Source: Niastella vici (lineage in GTDB: Bacteria; Bacteroidota; Bacteroidia; Chitinophagales; Chitinophagaceae). From it: 64,000 bases of DNA. Where the stretch lies: contig NZ_LVYD01000124.1 of the NCBI RefSeq assembly GCF_002077945.1, positions 1-64,000 of the forward strand, in the 5' to 3' direction. The notes below the pieces were generated by a model. That model ran no database searches, was not told where the DNA came from, and worked only from the letters and a program-made list of their open reading frames with translations. Made by a program: the position numbers and the translations under genes. Shown in pieces: positions 53,748 through 62,742 of the stretch; within the stretch, counting starts at the first letter, position 1; every line of letters starts with the position of its first letter.

Positions 53748-54112
53748 TTTATACAATTGAAAAATGAATAATGATCTGAGGAAAAAAGCAGGAGGTAATG
53801 AAAGGTAGAAGGATCATTCAATTACAAAGTGCTAATAAACTCAAACTGTTGTCTCTTAAAGATACAATCTTTTATTTGTGTTTATTATATTATCTTAAGA
53901 TTACCACATGGAATAATATAATAGTTACTACCAAATAAATAGGTTACCTTCAATCGCTTTATTGAAGATAATCCCGCCAATCCTTCATTACGTTGCGTTC
54001 ACTCCGGTTTGTAAGCCATAATTGATTTTCTGAAGTTCCTGGATTCAAGGTTATATCGTATTGCATTGACCGAACTATTACTGCACTTTTTAATTACTAA
54101 ACAAACACCTGC
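53748..54112. other. Intergenic region, no gene recognised
   Basis: 365 bases separate the RRM gene start and the glycosyltransferase. AT-rich, without a long frame, exact -7 box or hairpin that I can support. Confidence 0.35.
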
Positions 54113-55318
54113 ATGACAACATCTGGTTCACCATCAAAAATTCTTTTTATTAGTACTTATCCGCCGGTAAAATGTGGAATAGCCAGTTTTACACAGGACC
54201 TTACTAAATCAATCGCTCCTGAGATAAATGGAAATTATTTAATCAATATTTGCGCCCTTGACAAAAAAGAAAATGCAGGGTTATATAATTTCATGGTGAG
54301 TATGACCATGGATGGCCATAACCTGGACTCCTGTATTGAAACAGCTAATACTATTAACCGCGACCGGAATATTGACCTCGTTTGTATTGAACATGAATTT
54401 GGCTTGTATGGTGGCGACATGGGTTCATTCTTACTGGGATTTCTGGCAATGCTTGAAAAACCTTTCATCATCCGGTTCCACACAGTACTACCATCGCCGG
54501 ATCCACAAAGGCTTAAAATGGTTCAAACAATAGGATTACTGGCCGAAAAAGTAATTGTAATGACTTTGAACTCTGCCAGGTTATTGAAAGAGGATTATCA
54601 GTTGGATACCGAAAAACTTATCATTATCCCACATGGTACCCATGCAAACAGTAAAATAAGCCCTGATGATCTGAAATTAAGATACGACCTTAAAAATAAC
54701 CTGGTGCTTACCACCTTCGGTTTATTAAGCCCTAACAAAGGGATAGAAAAGGGCATATTGGCCATGAAAGAAATAAGTATAGAATTTCCACATGCTATAT
54801 ACATAGTCCTGGGTCTTACGCATCCTAATCTCCTGCAGCAGGAAGGCGAAAAATACCGTAACTATCTTCAACAATTAATTGAGGAAAACAACCTGCAAAA
54901 TAATGTACGGTTAGTGAATGAGTATGTTCCCACAAAAAAACTGATGGAATACCTGGCGTTAACAGACATTTACCTGTTTACATCCAAAGACCCCGATCAG
55001 GCTGTAAGCGGCACTTTCTTATATGCGATGAGTGCAGGTTGTGCTATTATCTCTAATTCGTTTGTTTTAGCAAAAGAGATGCTGGATGAAACTACCGGTA
55101 TTATCATTGGACCCGGCCAGGAACATGAATTGGCAGAGAATGCGATCTACCTGTTACAAAACAAGCACGCAAGAAAACTGATGGGAAATGCTGCTTCTTT
55201 AAAAACAAGAGATACCCTCTGGAAAAAAGTCGCCGGAAAGCATCTGGAATTGTTTGATAAGATCCTGCAAAAACCAATGCGCAAAATTGAACTGCCTGAT
55301 CAATTAATATCTAAATAA
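54113..55318 (+). CDS. Glycosyltransferase family 4-like protein
   Basis: 401 residues with a GT-B fold. The N-terminal domain starts ILFISTYPPVKCGIASFTQDL with the glycine-rich loop GIASF; acceptor-side IEHEFGLYGGDMGSF. The C-terminal donor-binding domain begins TTFGLLSPNKGIEKGI, and has TDIYLFTSKDPDQAVSGTF and AMSAGCAIISN, matching the E(x7)E region of GT4 enzymes, here with Asp-Gln instead of the first Glu. Sugar and acceptor are unknown. It is 17 bases ahead of an (alpha/alpha)6-barrel gene, with a convergent GH130 gene after, a set seen in mannoside metabolism. Confidence 0.85.
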   Translation: MTTSGSPSKILFISTYPPVKCGIASFTQDLTKSIAPEINGNYLINICALDKKENAGLYNFMVSMTMDGHNLDSCIETANTINRDRNIDLVCIEHEFGLYGGDMGSFLLGFLAMLEKPFIIRFHTVLPSPDPQRLKMVQTIGLLAEKVIVMTLNSARLLKEDYQLDTEKLIIIPHGTHANSKISPDDLKLRYDLKNNLVLTTFGLLSPNKGIEKGILAMKEISIEFPHAIYIVLGLTHPNLLQQEGEKYRNYLQQLIEENNLQNNVRLVNEYVPTKKLMEYLALTDIYLFTSKDPDQAVSGTFLYAMSAGCAIISNSFVLAKEMLDETTGIIIGPGQEHELAENAIYLLQNKHARKLMGNAASLKTRDTLWKKVAGKHLELFDKILQKPMRKIELPDQLISK

Positions 55319-55335
55319 TAAATACAGCATATTTT

Positions 55336-56424
55336 ATGGAACTAGAAGATACTTTACTACTCACTAAACCAACTTTGTTTACAGTGGCGCAAATGCCGGA
55401 TATAAACTTTAAGCATATTAGTGATTTAACTGATCTTACCGGCATTATTCAGCACGCCTTATTTGCCACTCCTAACAGAAAAGAAGGCTATTGTATCGAT
55501 GATAATGCACGCGCGTTGTTATGGGCAGTATGGGCTTGTAAGCATATTAAAAAAGATCAGGTTGCCATATACCACCTTCCGGTTTACCTGAGTTTTATTC
55601 ATTATATGCAAAGGGAAGATGGATATTTTCGAAATTTTTTGAGTTATACAAAGACAAGTACAGAAGACCGGGGTTCAGAAGATTCATTCGGAAGAACTAT
55701 GATGGCATTGGGTTTTTTGATCAATGAAGGTCCCACTCATCTGTCGATCAGAACAGCGCAGGAAATTTTTTCAAAAGCATTCCCACATGTTAATAAACTT
55801 ACCTCACTGCGAGGTATTGCCAATACAATTATTGGCATCTGCCAGTTTATTAAATATCATTACCCTGACGACAAAAAAAGAGACATGGTAATTAATCTAT
55901 CCAATAAAATGGTTAGCATGTATAACGATAACAAAAGCACTAACTGGCTTTGGTTTGAGCCCGTTCTTACCTACGACAATGCCATGCTGCCATTGGCTTT
56001 ATTGAATGCGTTTGAGATTACGCAAAATGAAGAATATCTGACAATCGCTTTTGAATCCATGCATTTCCTGGAATCAAAAGTGTTTGTTAATGATACGCTC
56101 AGGCCAATAGGCAATGATGGGTGGCATAAAAAAGGCGGGTCGGTAGCTCAATTTGATCAACAGGGCATTGATGTAATGGCAATGGTACTTTTTTATCAAC
56201 AGGCTTTCAGGATCACCCGCGAACAAACATACCTGGCCCGCATGTATAAAAGCTACCAATGGTTCCTGGGTGATAATGATATGGGACTTTCGTTGTACGA
56301 TTTTTCAACCGGGGGATGTGCAGATGGCATACATTCAGAAGGAATAAATCTGAACCAGGGCGCTGAAAGTACCCTGGCATACTGGATATCGCATCTGGTG
56401 GTAGTTTCAACTTTCCAGGAATGA
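55336..56424 (+). CDS. (alpha/alpha)6-barrel protein linked to glycosyltransferase
   Basis: 362 residues. No signal peptide. The first half has the segments GIIQHALFATPNRKEGYCID, cited as HALFATPNRKEGYCID, DNARALLWAVWA, YMQREDGYFRNFLSY, DSFGRTMMALGFLI; later come LTSLRGIANTIIGICQF, WLWFEPVLTYDNAMLPLALL and GQQGID-like QQGIDVMAMVLFY. Repeated helical hairpins and acidic pairs indicate an (alpha/alpha)6 toroid, a fold of glycosidases that often appears fused to or next to GT4 transferases. Possibly it trims or binds the glycan. The gene ends 18 bases inside the convergent GH130 gene. Confidence 0.75.
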   Translation: MELEDTLLLTKPTLFTVAQMPDINFKHISDLTDLTGIIQHALFATPNRKEGYCIDDNARALLWAVWACKHIKKDQVAIYHLPVYLSFIHYMQREDGYFRNFLSYTKTSTEDRGSEDSFGRTMMALGFLINEGPTHLSIRTAQEIFSKAFPHVNKLTSLRGIANTIIGICQFIKYHYPDDKKRDMVINLSNKMVSMYNDNKSTNWLWFEPVLTYDNAMLPLALLNAFEITQNEEYLTIAFESMHFLESKVFVNDTLRPIGNDGWHKKGGSVAQFDQQGIDVMAMVLFYQQAFRITREQTYLARMYKSYQWFLGDNDMGLSLYDFSTGGCADGIHSEGINLNQGAESTLAYWISHLVVVSTFQE

Positions 56425-57885
56425 AGAACCGGTATTACTAATTGCATCTAATAATGCGTTCAATGGCACGGCAGCAAACGATGTAGCATAATCAGAAACC
56501 GCATAGGGGATAAATAAATTTTCCTGATGAATGATGGTGCCGCAAGAATAAACTACATTAGGCACATAACCGTGCCATTCATCTTCATCAGGCATTAATA
56601 ACGGTTCTTTTAACCGCCCCAGTTCTTTGGAGGGATCGTTGAGATCAAACAAACTTGCTCCCAGGCAATATTTACGCATAGGCCCTACTCCATGGGTGAT
56701 CACCAGCCATCCCCTTTCCGTTTCTATGGGTGAACCGGCATTCCCGATCTGCACAAATTCCCATGGATACACTGGTTGCTGCAATAAAGTAGCAGTTTCC
56801 CACAGATACAGATCATCAGAGAACATGATGTAATTATTAACGCCATCGATACGGGATATCATGGCATATTGCCCATTGATCTTCCTGGGAAATAAAGCGA
56901 GGTTTTTGTTAATAGCCGCCTTTCCATGAAGCGGAGACATTTTAAAATGTAAAAAATCTTTTGTTTCAATTAAATGCGGTAAAATAAAAGAACCGTCGTA
57001 GGCGGTATAAGTAGCCATATATGTGCCGGAACCATCTTCAGCTGTAAATTTCATAAACCTGGCATCTTCAATTCCATTTTTTTCGGTAAAAGTTACGGGA
57101 AAAATAACCCGTTCCGACAACAAAGATTCCGGCAAAAAGTGCACTTCATAACCGGTATTTACCATGCTGAGGATCTCATATTTTATCTTGTTTTTGGCCA
57201 TTCCGGTTTGCACTTGCTGCAAGGCAGTTTTTAAGATCGATTCAATTTCTTTATAAGAAAAGGTATCAGGTAACTGGCTTAATATGCCTGCACGAATTTC
57301 GGCTGGTAATATTGAATGAGAAAGCAATTCTTCAAAAGCCTTTTTGTTGTTCCGTTTCTGTTGAGTTATCCTTCCCTGGCTCATATATTTCCCGGAAGGC
57401 TCAAAATGAATATTGGAATTTTTGTCAAGCTTCGCCCGTTTAAATACCAGGGATGAGATATGACCTTCACCGGTAGCTCTGAAACTTACGATCACATTTT
57501 TTTCTCCGGCGGCCGTACCCGATTGATCCGGATCTTCCACTATAGAAGGATTGAACAGGGCTGCATGTTCCAGTGAATATTCCATTGTAAAATACGACCC
57601 TATCAGTAATTTTTTATCGTTAGGCAATGTAAGGCGTTCCTTATCCGGCAACAGGTGCTTTACCAGCTCGAAATGTTTTTCAAATACAACCCGGATATTA
57701 TTATAACGTTTACGAAATTCGGTGAGAACCTGTAGTAATAATTCACTCACCTGTTTATCGGGCAATAACATTATCCTGTTGATCAGCGCCCGTGCACGTT
57801 CATCTCCGGTATTAAAAAATCTTGGAATTACTTTCCTGACATCAGGATTCAATCGCACACTGATCCTTTTAACGGGTGGTTTCAT
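56407..57885 (-). CDS. GH130-family mannoside phosphorylase or mannosidase
   Basis: 492 residues, cytosolic. The first approximately 90 residues are a helical N-terminal extension (RISVRLNPDVRKVIPRFF) found in a subset of GH130 enzymes. The five-bladed beta-propeller contains NPSIVEDP, ARFMKFT (IEDARFMKF), NLALFPRKINGQYAMISRID, NAGSPIETERGWLVITHGVG and NVVYSCGTIIH. GH130 includes beta-mannoside phosphorylases and beta-1,2-mannosidases; without a structural check the reaction cannot be chosen, but the N-terminal extension is reported for hydrolytic members. Convergent with the barrel gene, overlapping by 18 bases, so the two transcripts share an antisense end. Confidence 0.85.
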   Translation of the reverse strand: MKPPVKRISVRLNPDVRKVIPRFFNTGDERARALINRIMLLPDKQVSELLLQVLTEFRKRYNNIRVVFEKHFELVKHLLPDKERLTLPNDKKLLIGSYFTMEYSLEHAALFNPSIVEDPDQSGTAAGEKNVIVSFRATGEGHISSLVFKRAKLDKNSNIHFEPSGKYMSQGRITQQKRNNKKAFEELLSHSILPAEIRAGILSQLPDTFSYKEIESILKTALQQVQTGMAKNKIKYEILSMVNTGYEVHFLPESLLSERVIFPVTFTEKNGIEDARFMKFTAEDGSGTYMATYTAYDGSFILPHLIETKDFLHFKMSPLHGKAAINKNLALFPRKINGQYAMISRIDGVNNYIMFSDDLYLWETATLLQQPVYPWEFVQIGNAGSPIETERGWLVITHGVGPMRKYCLGASLFDLNDPSKELGRLKEPLLMPDEDEWHGYVPNVVYSCGTIIHQENLFIPYAVSDYATSFAAVPLNALLDAISNTGSSFLES

Positions 57886-57911
57886 ATATGAAATAAGTCA
57901 AATGATAATAA

Positions 57912-57961
57912 TTATTGAAGTTAGTTCAATAAATCAATAATTGACCAGAAGAATATTCTGG
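57912..57961. promoter_or_regulatory. Two inverted repeats in the GH130/YdeI divergent region
   Basis: TTATTGAA-GTTAG-TTCAATAA (57912-57932) and CCAGAA-GAATA-TTCTGG (57945-57961) are perfect 8-bp and 6-bp inverted repeats, close to both starts and so plausible repressor sites. Confidence 0.4.
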
Positions 57962-58016
57962 AAATGTTCCCGATGTGATTGAGTTAAGTAAATTTGCCGG
58001 TTTAACGACTTTTTTT

Positions 58017-58610
58017 ATGAAAGACAAGGAAATGACACCGATCTTTTTTGCCAAACAATCCGATTTCAGAAAGTGGTTACAGAAAAATCATAAAAAGGAA
58101 ACTGAGTTACTGGTAGGCTTTTATAAAGTTGGCAGTGGAAAACCCAGCATGTCCTGGTCTCAATCAGTTGACGAAGCGCTATGTTTTGGATGGATTGACG
58201 GCGTTAGAAAATCTATAGACAAAGACAGTTATCAAATTCGCTTTACACAACGAAAATCAACGAGTATATGGAGTGCGGTTAATATCAAAAAAATTGAGAA
58301 ATTAACAAAGGAAGGACTTATGCAACCAGCCGGAGTAGCGAGTTTTGAAAAAAGAATAGAAAGTAAGTCTAAGATATATTCCCACGAAAAAGACGAAGTG
58401 GAATTAACTCAGCCTTATAAAAAACTATTTAAAGCAAACAAAAAGGCCTGGGACTACTTTCAATTACTGGCACCATCATATAGAAAAGTATCAACACATT
58501 GGGTAATGAGTGCGAAGCAGGAAACGACTCGGATAAAAAGACTAAATCAACTTATTGCCGACAGTGCGGCAGGAACGAACCAGTGGAAAGACAACAAGTA
58601 CAAGAAATGA
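58017..58610 (+). CDS. YdeI/OmpD-associated-family protein
   Basis: 197 residues from ATG 58017 (GTG at 57975 gives a longer, less likely form). Pattern: PIFFAKQSDFRKWLQKNHKK, cited as FFAKQSDFRKWLQKN, LLVGFYKVGSGKPSMSW, DEALCFGWIDGVRKSID and IRFTQRKSTSIWSAVNI, the YdeI-type small domain of unknown mechanism; the C-terminus contains AWDYFQLLAPSYRKV with an OmdA-like basic helix and WKDNKYKK. Members in other bacteria are linked with bacteriocin or antimicrobial-peptide tolerance, but evidence is thin. It is transcribed alone. Confidence 0.8.
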   Translation: MKDKEMTPIFFAKQSDFRKWLQKNHKKETELLVGFYKVGSGKPSMSWSQSVDEALCFGWIDGVRKSIDKDSYQIRFTQRKSTSIWSAVNIKKIEKLTKEGLMQPAGVASFEKRIESKSKIYSHEKDEVELTQPYKKLFKANKKAWDYFQLLAPSYRKVSTHWVMSAKQETTRIKRLNQLIADSAAGTNQWKDNKYKK

Positions 58611-58701
58611 TAGGTACTAAACTACAGACAATGAGCCACCCTGATGATCGAAGCATATAATCCTAACATCATCAAAGCAAGGAACAGGCAACAAAGTATC
58701 A

Positions 58702-58953
58702 TTACCATTTAGGTTTTGCATGAAGTGCGGTGACCGAGATCTTCTTGCCATCCAACATTGTTTGATGAAGCGATTCAATCGCCAGCAGGGCTTCTCTTTC
58801 AATAGGCATTTCAACCATTGCGTTGCATTTTGAGCGGCCATTCAATTTATCTCTAATGACTTCTGCTGATGCAACAATACCAAAAGCAGAAAATAATTTT
58901 CGCAAGTCGCGATCCGCGGTATTCAGACTAAGATTAAAAACCTGTATGTTCAT
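58702..58953 (-). CDS. RRM-fold RNA-binding protein (diverged)
   Basis: 83 residues. RNP2-like IQVFNLSLN at the start, helix DRDLRKLFSAFGIV, and an altered RNP1 (GRSKCNAMVEM instead of the aromatic GFGFV), then KISVTALHAKPKW. RNA binding may be weaker since the RNP1 aromatics are replaced. It sits among other RRM genes, on the minus strand, before a hypothetical protein and the even more diverged RRM. Confidence 0.8.
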   Translation of the reverse strand: MNIQVFNLSLNTADRDLRKLFSAFGIVASAEVIRDKLNGRSKCNAMVEMPIEREALLAIESLHQTMLDGKKISVTALHAKPKW

Positions 58954-59003
58954 ACATTTTTTATTTGTTAAATTCTTTATACCCGTTTATGCTGTCATCC
59001 GGC

Positions 59004-59294
59004 TCAATTACTATAATACAAGTAAACCCCGCGCAACCAGTTAAAAACGGATAATTCACTTTTTACTTCCTTTGGCAATTGAGCAGAAATAAGCTCTTCC
59101 ATTTTGAGTCCGTCGGTGACGGTCAGTTTGCCAAGTGATTTACCGAAATGATTAATAATGAATAGAACCTGAAAGCCGTTAAAGCGGTCAAAAACCCTTC
59201 GGTCGGGCTCATTGTTCCCTGAGGAATGATTCAGGCCAATTGCCCAATTATAATGGCTTTTGCGTAAATGTTCTTTTAAAAATATCATTGTCAT
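59004..59294 (-). CDS. Hypothetical small protein in the RRM cluster
   Basis: 96 residues, soluble, no signal. FLKEHLRKSHYNWAIGLNHS, VFDRFNGFQVLFIINHFGKS and LTVTDGLKMEELISAQLP are the visible parts; a short C-terminal VFNWLRGVYLYYSN. I cannot assign it to a family. It is placed between two diverged RRM genes on the same strand, with gaps of 50 and 55 bases, so a small operon of RNA-binding-associated proteins is possible. Confidence 0.6.
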   Translation of the reverse strand: MTMIFLKEHLRKSHYNWAIGLNHSSGNNEPDRRVFDRFNGFQVLFIINHFGKSLGKLTVTDGLKMEELISAQLPKEVKSELSVFNWLRGVYLYYSN

Positions 59295-59349
59295 CTTTTA
59301 GAGGATTGGCCTACATGTGCAATAGAGGAATAATTACTAAACCCCAGCC

Positions 59350-59595
59350 TTAATTAATAGTGGTAACCGTTTCTTCCACACTGATGTAGTAATTCATAAA
59401 CCGGCTGTTATTGAGCTCACTGATCACCATTTGACCTGCTTTAAATTCCATTTCGACCACCGCTATACCTTCCGAATAGCCGCTTTTCACATTCATCATG
59501 ATCACAGCTGACGATACCAGGCCAAAAGGACCCAGAAGAGCTACTACCTGTGAAGTGGTGGTAAACCTGTTTAAATTGCTGATCAATAATCGCAT
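59350..59595 (-). CDS. RRM-like diverged RNA-binding protein
   Basis: 81 residues from ATG 59595. The pattern LLISNLNRFTTTSQVVALLG followed by FGLVSSAVIMM, GIAVVEMEF and the final strand YYISVEETV corresponds to the beta-alpha-beta of an RRM, but RNP2 lacks the aromatic and RNP1 is GIAVVEM. Classical RNA contacts are therefore mostly missing; it may be a protein-binding or degenerate RRM. Expressed in the same direction as the two upstream neighbours. Confidence 0.7.
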   Translation of the reverse strand: MRLLISNLNRFTTTSQVVALLGPFGLVSSAVIMMNVKSGYSEGIAVVEMEFKAGQMVISELNNSRFMNYYISVEETVTTIN

Positions 59596-59743
59596 ACTAT
59601 TCAAATTTATTTAATTTGAGAATTGACCAGGTATAGTGTATAAGGAGACCAATATAGGAGGGAATTACACAATAGAAAGTCAGTTACTAAAATTAAGCTT
59701 ATTATCGCCAATAATCTAATTTATTATTTATAGCAACTAATGC

Positions 59744-59786
59744 ACTGGCCTGCCACGGTTTATAAGGCCGGCCGGGGCAGGCCGGT
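59744..59786. promoter_or_regulatory. Long GC-rich hairpin between divergent RRM genes
   Basis: ACTGGCCTGCC (59744-59754) pairs with GGCAGGCCGGT (59776-59786): 11 bp, one G-U. The loop holds another GGCCGGCC motif. There is no U-tract. It is 160 bases upstream of the RRM gene at 59947 in an AT-rich region, so it is a strong structural outlier. Confidence 0.55.
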
Positions 59787-59946
59787 TAATATCATTTATT
59801 GAAATGTAAAAAATAAGTGGTACCTTCATTTTGTTAATTTGAGCCTCGCATTAGTATTCATTAATTACATTGCCTAGTTATCTGCATTATAGTTAGTCTC
59901 TTACTTCTTGCCTTCCTCGAAATTATTCATCAATTAATTTTTTCAA

Positions 59947-60249
59947 ATGAACATTTATGTTTCAAATTTAAGCTTCGATGTGCACGATGAAGACTTAAAG
60001 AATTTTTTCGCTCCTTATGGAGAAGTTACTTCAGCTAAAGTCATTACAGACAGAGAAACCGGCAGATCAAGAGGTTTCGGATTTGTTGAAATGGCAGATG
60101 AAGCTGCATCAAAAAAAGCAATTGCTGAACTTGATGGATCTACTGTAGAAAACAGAACGATCAGCGTTTCTGTTGCAAAGCCGAAAGAAGACAGACCTTC
60201 CAGAGGTGGTTTCAATAGCTCGAATAGTTATAATAAAAATAGATACTAA
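59947..60249 (+). CDS. RRM-domain RNA-binding protein with Gly/Ser/Asn tail
   Basis: 100 residues. RNP2 IYVSNLSFDV, RNP1 RGFGFVEM (approximately residues 42-49), and complete RRM topology through TISVSVAKP. The C-terminal tail (RPSRGGFNSSNSYNKNRY) is Arg/Gly/Asn-rich, as in cyanobacterial Rbp proteins, and may aid RNA binding. It is the most canonical of the four RRM genes. A GC-rich hairpin lies far upstream, and a rho-independent terminator follows at 60270. Confidence 0.93.
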   Translation: MNIYVSNLSFDVHDEDLKNFFAPYGEVTSAKVITDRETGRSRGFGFVEMADEAASKKAIAELDGSTVENRTISVSVAKPKEDRPSRGGFNSSNSYNKNRY

Positions 60250-60269
60250 AGTTATTTTGACTGCAGATA

Positions 60270-60292
60270 AAGCCCGAAAGGGCTTTTTTTTT
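60270..60292 (+). terminator. Rho-independent terminator of the RRM gene
   Basis: AAGCCC-GAAA-GGGCTT with a GNRA-type loop, followed by nine T, 21 bases after the stop. Confidence 0.95.
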
Positions 60293-60512
60293 GCCCTGGT
60301 CCGAGTATTACCTTGTCAGGGTTGTAATAATTGGCCATTATGGCCTGCCCCCTATTTCCCGGATAATTTCGGACTTTCACTTGCAGTGCAGCCTCACCCG
60401 TTGAATATCAACATCATACAGCACAAATTAAAACACGCCTGGTTGAACTAATGTATTTTATGCAGTAGTTGACTTTCTTTCACTTTACTGATGCCGATCA
60501 CTATTGGGGATA

Positions 60513-60543
60513 TAATTATACTGATGGATTGTCAGTAAATTTG
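60513..60543 (+). promoter_or_regulatory. Promoter of the cyclase-TPR gene
   Basis: TTG at 60513-60516 and TAAATTTG at 60536-60543 give the Bacteroidota -33/-7 pair, spaced 20 bases; the ATG at 60567 follows about 24 bases later. Confidence 0.6.
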
Positions 60544-60566
60544 GATGTATTTTTTCCCTAACTTTT

Positions 60567-62570
60567 ATGCCCCAACACCGTCAGCTTGCAGCCATCCTGT
60601 TCACCGACATTGAAGGATACACTGCTATTATGCAGCAGAGTGAGCAAAAAGCATTGATCATAAAAGACCGGCACCGCGAAATCCTGCAATTAGAACACCA
60701 GCAATTTAATGGCCGCATAATTCAATATTATGGAGATGGCACGCTTAGTATTTTCCCAAGCGTTGTTGAAGCAGTGCAATGTGCGCTATCCATGCAACAG
60801 AAATTCCTTCAATTGCCACAGGTTCCTGTGCGAATGGGATTACACATCGGCGATATCATCTCTGACGAAGACTTTATATTTGGCGACGGAGTTAATCTCG
60901 CATCCCGCATTGAATCCCTGGGAGTAGCCGGCAGTGTATTGATCTCCGATACAGCAAATGACGAATTGCACAATCATCCTGAACTTAAAACAGTATCGGC
61001 CGGTGTGTATCAATTAAAAAATGTAAAGCGGCCGGTAGAAGTGTTTGCACTTGATCATGAATACCTGGTAAAACCGCCACGCAATTCACTAAAAGGAAAG
61101 ACCGAAGAAGAAAAAGTTCCCGAATATGAAACACGCAAAAGATCAGATACTAAAAGTATTCCTTTAAAAAGTATTGCTGTATTACCATTCGTGAACATGA
61201 GCAATGACCCTGATCAGGAATATTTCAGTGATGGCATTGCTGAAGAGATCATTAACTCTTTAACCCATTTAAAAGATCTAAATGTAGCGGGGCGCACCTC
61301 CTCTTTTCAATTCAAGGGAAAAAATATCGACCTGCATGAATTGGGTGAAAAACTGAGTGTACATACCGTACTGGTAGGCAGTGTGCGTAAGCAGGGCAAC
61401 CGGCTTCGCATAACAACCCAGTTGATCAATATAGAAAATGGGTATCAGCTGTGGTCTGAAAAATATGACCGGGAAATGGATGATGTGTTTGCGATCCAGG
61501 ACGATATCGCTCTTTCCATTACCAAAAAACTAAAGCTGACATTACTGAAGAAAGATCGTGACCTGATGACTAAAAGCTATACACAAAATACCGAAGCCTA
61601 TGAGCTCTATTTAAAAGGAAGGTTTTATTTAGCCAGGCGTGGCGCTTCGGTAATAACCAGTATACAATGTTTTCAAAAAGCAATTGCTATTGATCCCGGG
61701 TTTGCCCTGGCCCATGCAGGATATGCAGATGCCAATTTATTAATTGCCTCCTACGGATTATTGCCACCCAGGCAGGCAATGGCTCAGGCAAAGCTATCTG
61801 CAGAAAGAGCATTGGAATTGGATCCTTCTTTATGCGAACCCTATTGTTCACTTGGATATTATTATACCTGTTTTGAATGGAACTGGCCAGAGGCCAGGAA
61901 AAATTTCCTTAGGTCCATTGAAATTAATCCACGGTATGCAGAAGGTCATTACCGGTATGGCTGGAACTACCTTACCTGTGTGGAAGGAAAATTCGAGGAA
62001 GCTGAAAAGCATGGAAAAACAGGGATAACGCTGGAACCACTCAATTCAATTTGTTATGCCAGCTATGCCCTGATCCTTCATTGCGCCGGCAAGTTCAAAG
62101 AAGCACTGGCTGTTTGCAAAAAGGGAATTGAACTCGACGCCAATTCATTTTTATGCCATGTAACGGCAGGTAAAACACAAATAGCCCTGCAAAAATATGA
62201 GGAAGCAATTTCTTCCTTCGAGTCTGCCATGAAGCTTTCGAACAGGCATTCATTTACAGTTCATGGTTTTATCTGGACATATTGCATCACCGGGCGTACC
62301 GACAAGGCCCGTGTATTGATGAACGAATTAAAAGAAAGATCACAAAGTGAATATGTTGCCAACACGCTCACTGCAATATCGGCAGCCTACCTGAATGACC
62401 TGGATGAAGCTTTTGATTACCTTGAAAAAGCGTACGATGACCGCGACCCCATTTTAGTTATGCTCAAATATGAACAATGGGTTCCTGCCACACTCAGAGC
62501 TGATCCGCGTTTTCAACTTTTTTTAGATAGAATTGGTTTCACTAACAACGCTGATAACGAAATCTACTAA
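60567..62570 (+). CDS. Class III adenylate/guanylate cyclase-domain protein with TolB-like domain and TPRs
   Basis: 667 residues, cytosolic. Cyclase homology domain first (approximately 1-170): metal Asp in ILFTDIEGYTAIM, a second Asp in YYGDGTLSIFPS, and the transition-state Asn/Arg pair in GDGVNLASRIES; all needed for activity appear present. Then a FlgO/TolB-like domain (SIAVLPFVNMSNDPDQEYFSDG, cited as SIAVLPFVNMSNDPDQEYF; approximately 195-330) and TPR-like helices to the end (PGFALAHAGYADANLL, WPEARKNFLRSIEINPRYAE, KYEEAISSFESAM). This cyclase-TolB-TPR arrangement is widespread in rhizobia and other bacteria and occurs in Bacteroidota; the signal input is unknown. Confidence 0.85.
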   Translation: MPQHRQLAAILFTDIEGYTAIMQQSEQKALIIKDRHREILQLEHQQFNGRIIQYYGDGTLSIFPSVVEAVQCALSMQQKFLQLPQVPVRMGLHIGDIISDEDFIFGDGVNLASRIESLGVAGSVLISDTANDELHNHPELKTVSAGVYQLKNVKRPVEVFALDHEYLVKPPRNSLKGKTEEEKVPEYETRKRSDTKSIPLKSIAVLPFVNMSNDPDQEYFSDGIAEEIINSLTHLKDLNVAGRTSSFQFKGKNIDLHELGEKLSVHTVLVGSVRKQGNRLRITTQLINIENGYQLWSEKYDREMDDVFAIQDDIALSITKKLKLTLLKKDRDLMTKSYTQNTEAYELYLKGRFYLARRGASVITSIQCFQKAIAIDPGFALAHAGYADANLLIASYGLLPPRQAMAQAKLSAERALELDPSLCEPYCSLGYYYTCFEWNWPEARKNFLRSIEINPRYAEGHYRYGWNYLTCVEGKFEEAEKHGKTGITLEPLNSICYASYALILHCAGKFKEALAVCKKGIELDANSFLCHVTAGKTQIALQKYEEAISSFESAMKLSNRHSFTVHGFIWTYCITGRTDKARVLMNELKERSQSEYVANTLTAISAAYLNDLDEAFDYLEKAYDDRDPILVMLKYEQWVPATLRADPRFQLFLDRIGFTNNADNEIY

Positions 62571-62612
62571 TCCTTTAACAGCTATAACCACTGTTAGTAG
62601 CATACATTTTCT

Positions 62613-62740
62613 TCAATTATTATACTCTTCATCAGTAACAGGTTGCAGCCACACTGTTGGCCCGTTTTGCGTATTCGTTATGGCAATTTGAACCAATCCT
62701 TCATCCTTACCTGCACCATGCCAGTGTGAAACATTAGACC
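62613..62740 (-). pseudogene. Truncated cupin gene, C-terminal remnant
   Basis: Minus-strand frame ending at TGA 62613-62615. It reads SNVSHWHGAGKDEGLVQIAI and ends VWLQPVTDEEYNN, the C-terminus of a small cupin protein (HWHGA carries a metal His pair). The N-terminal half, including its start, is absent. The fragment ends at the junction with the AraC remnant near 62740. Confidence 0.75.
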
Positions 62741-62742
62741 AG

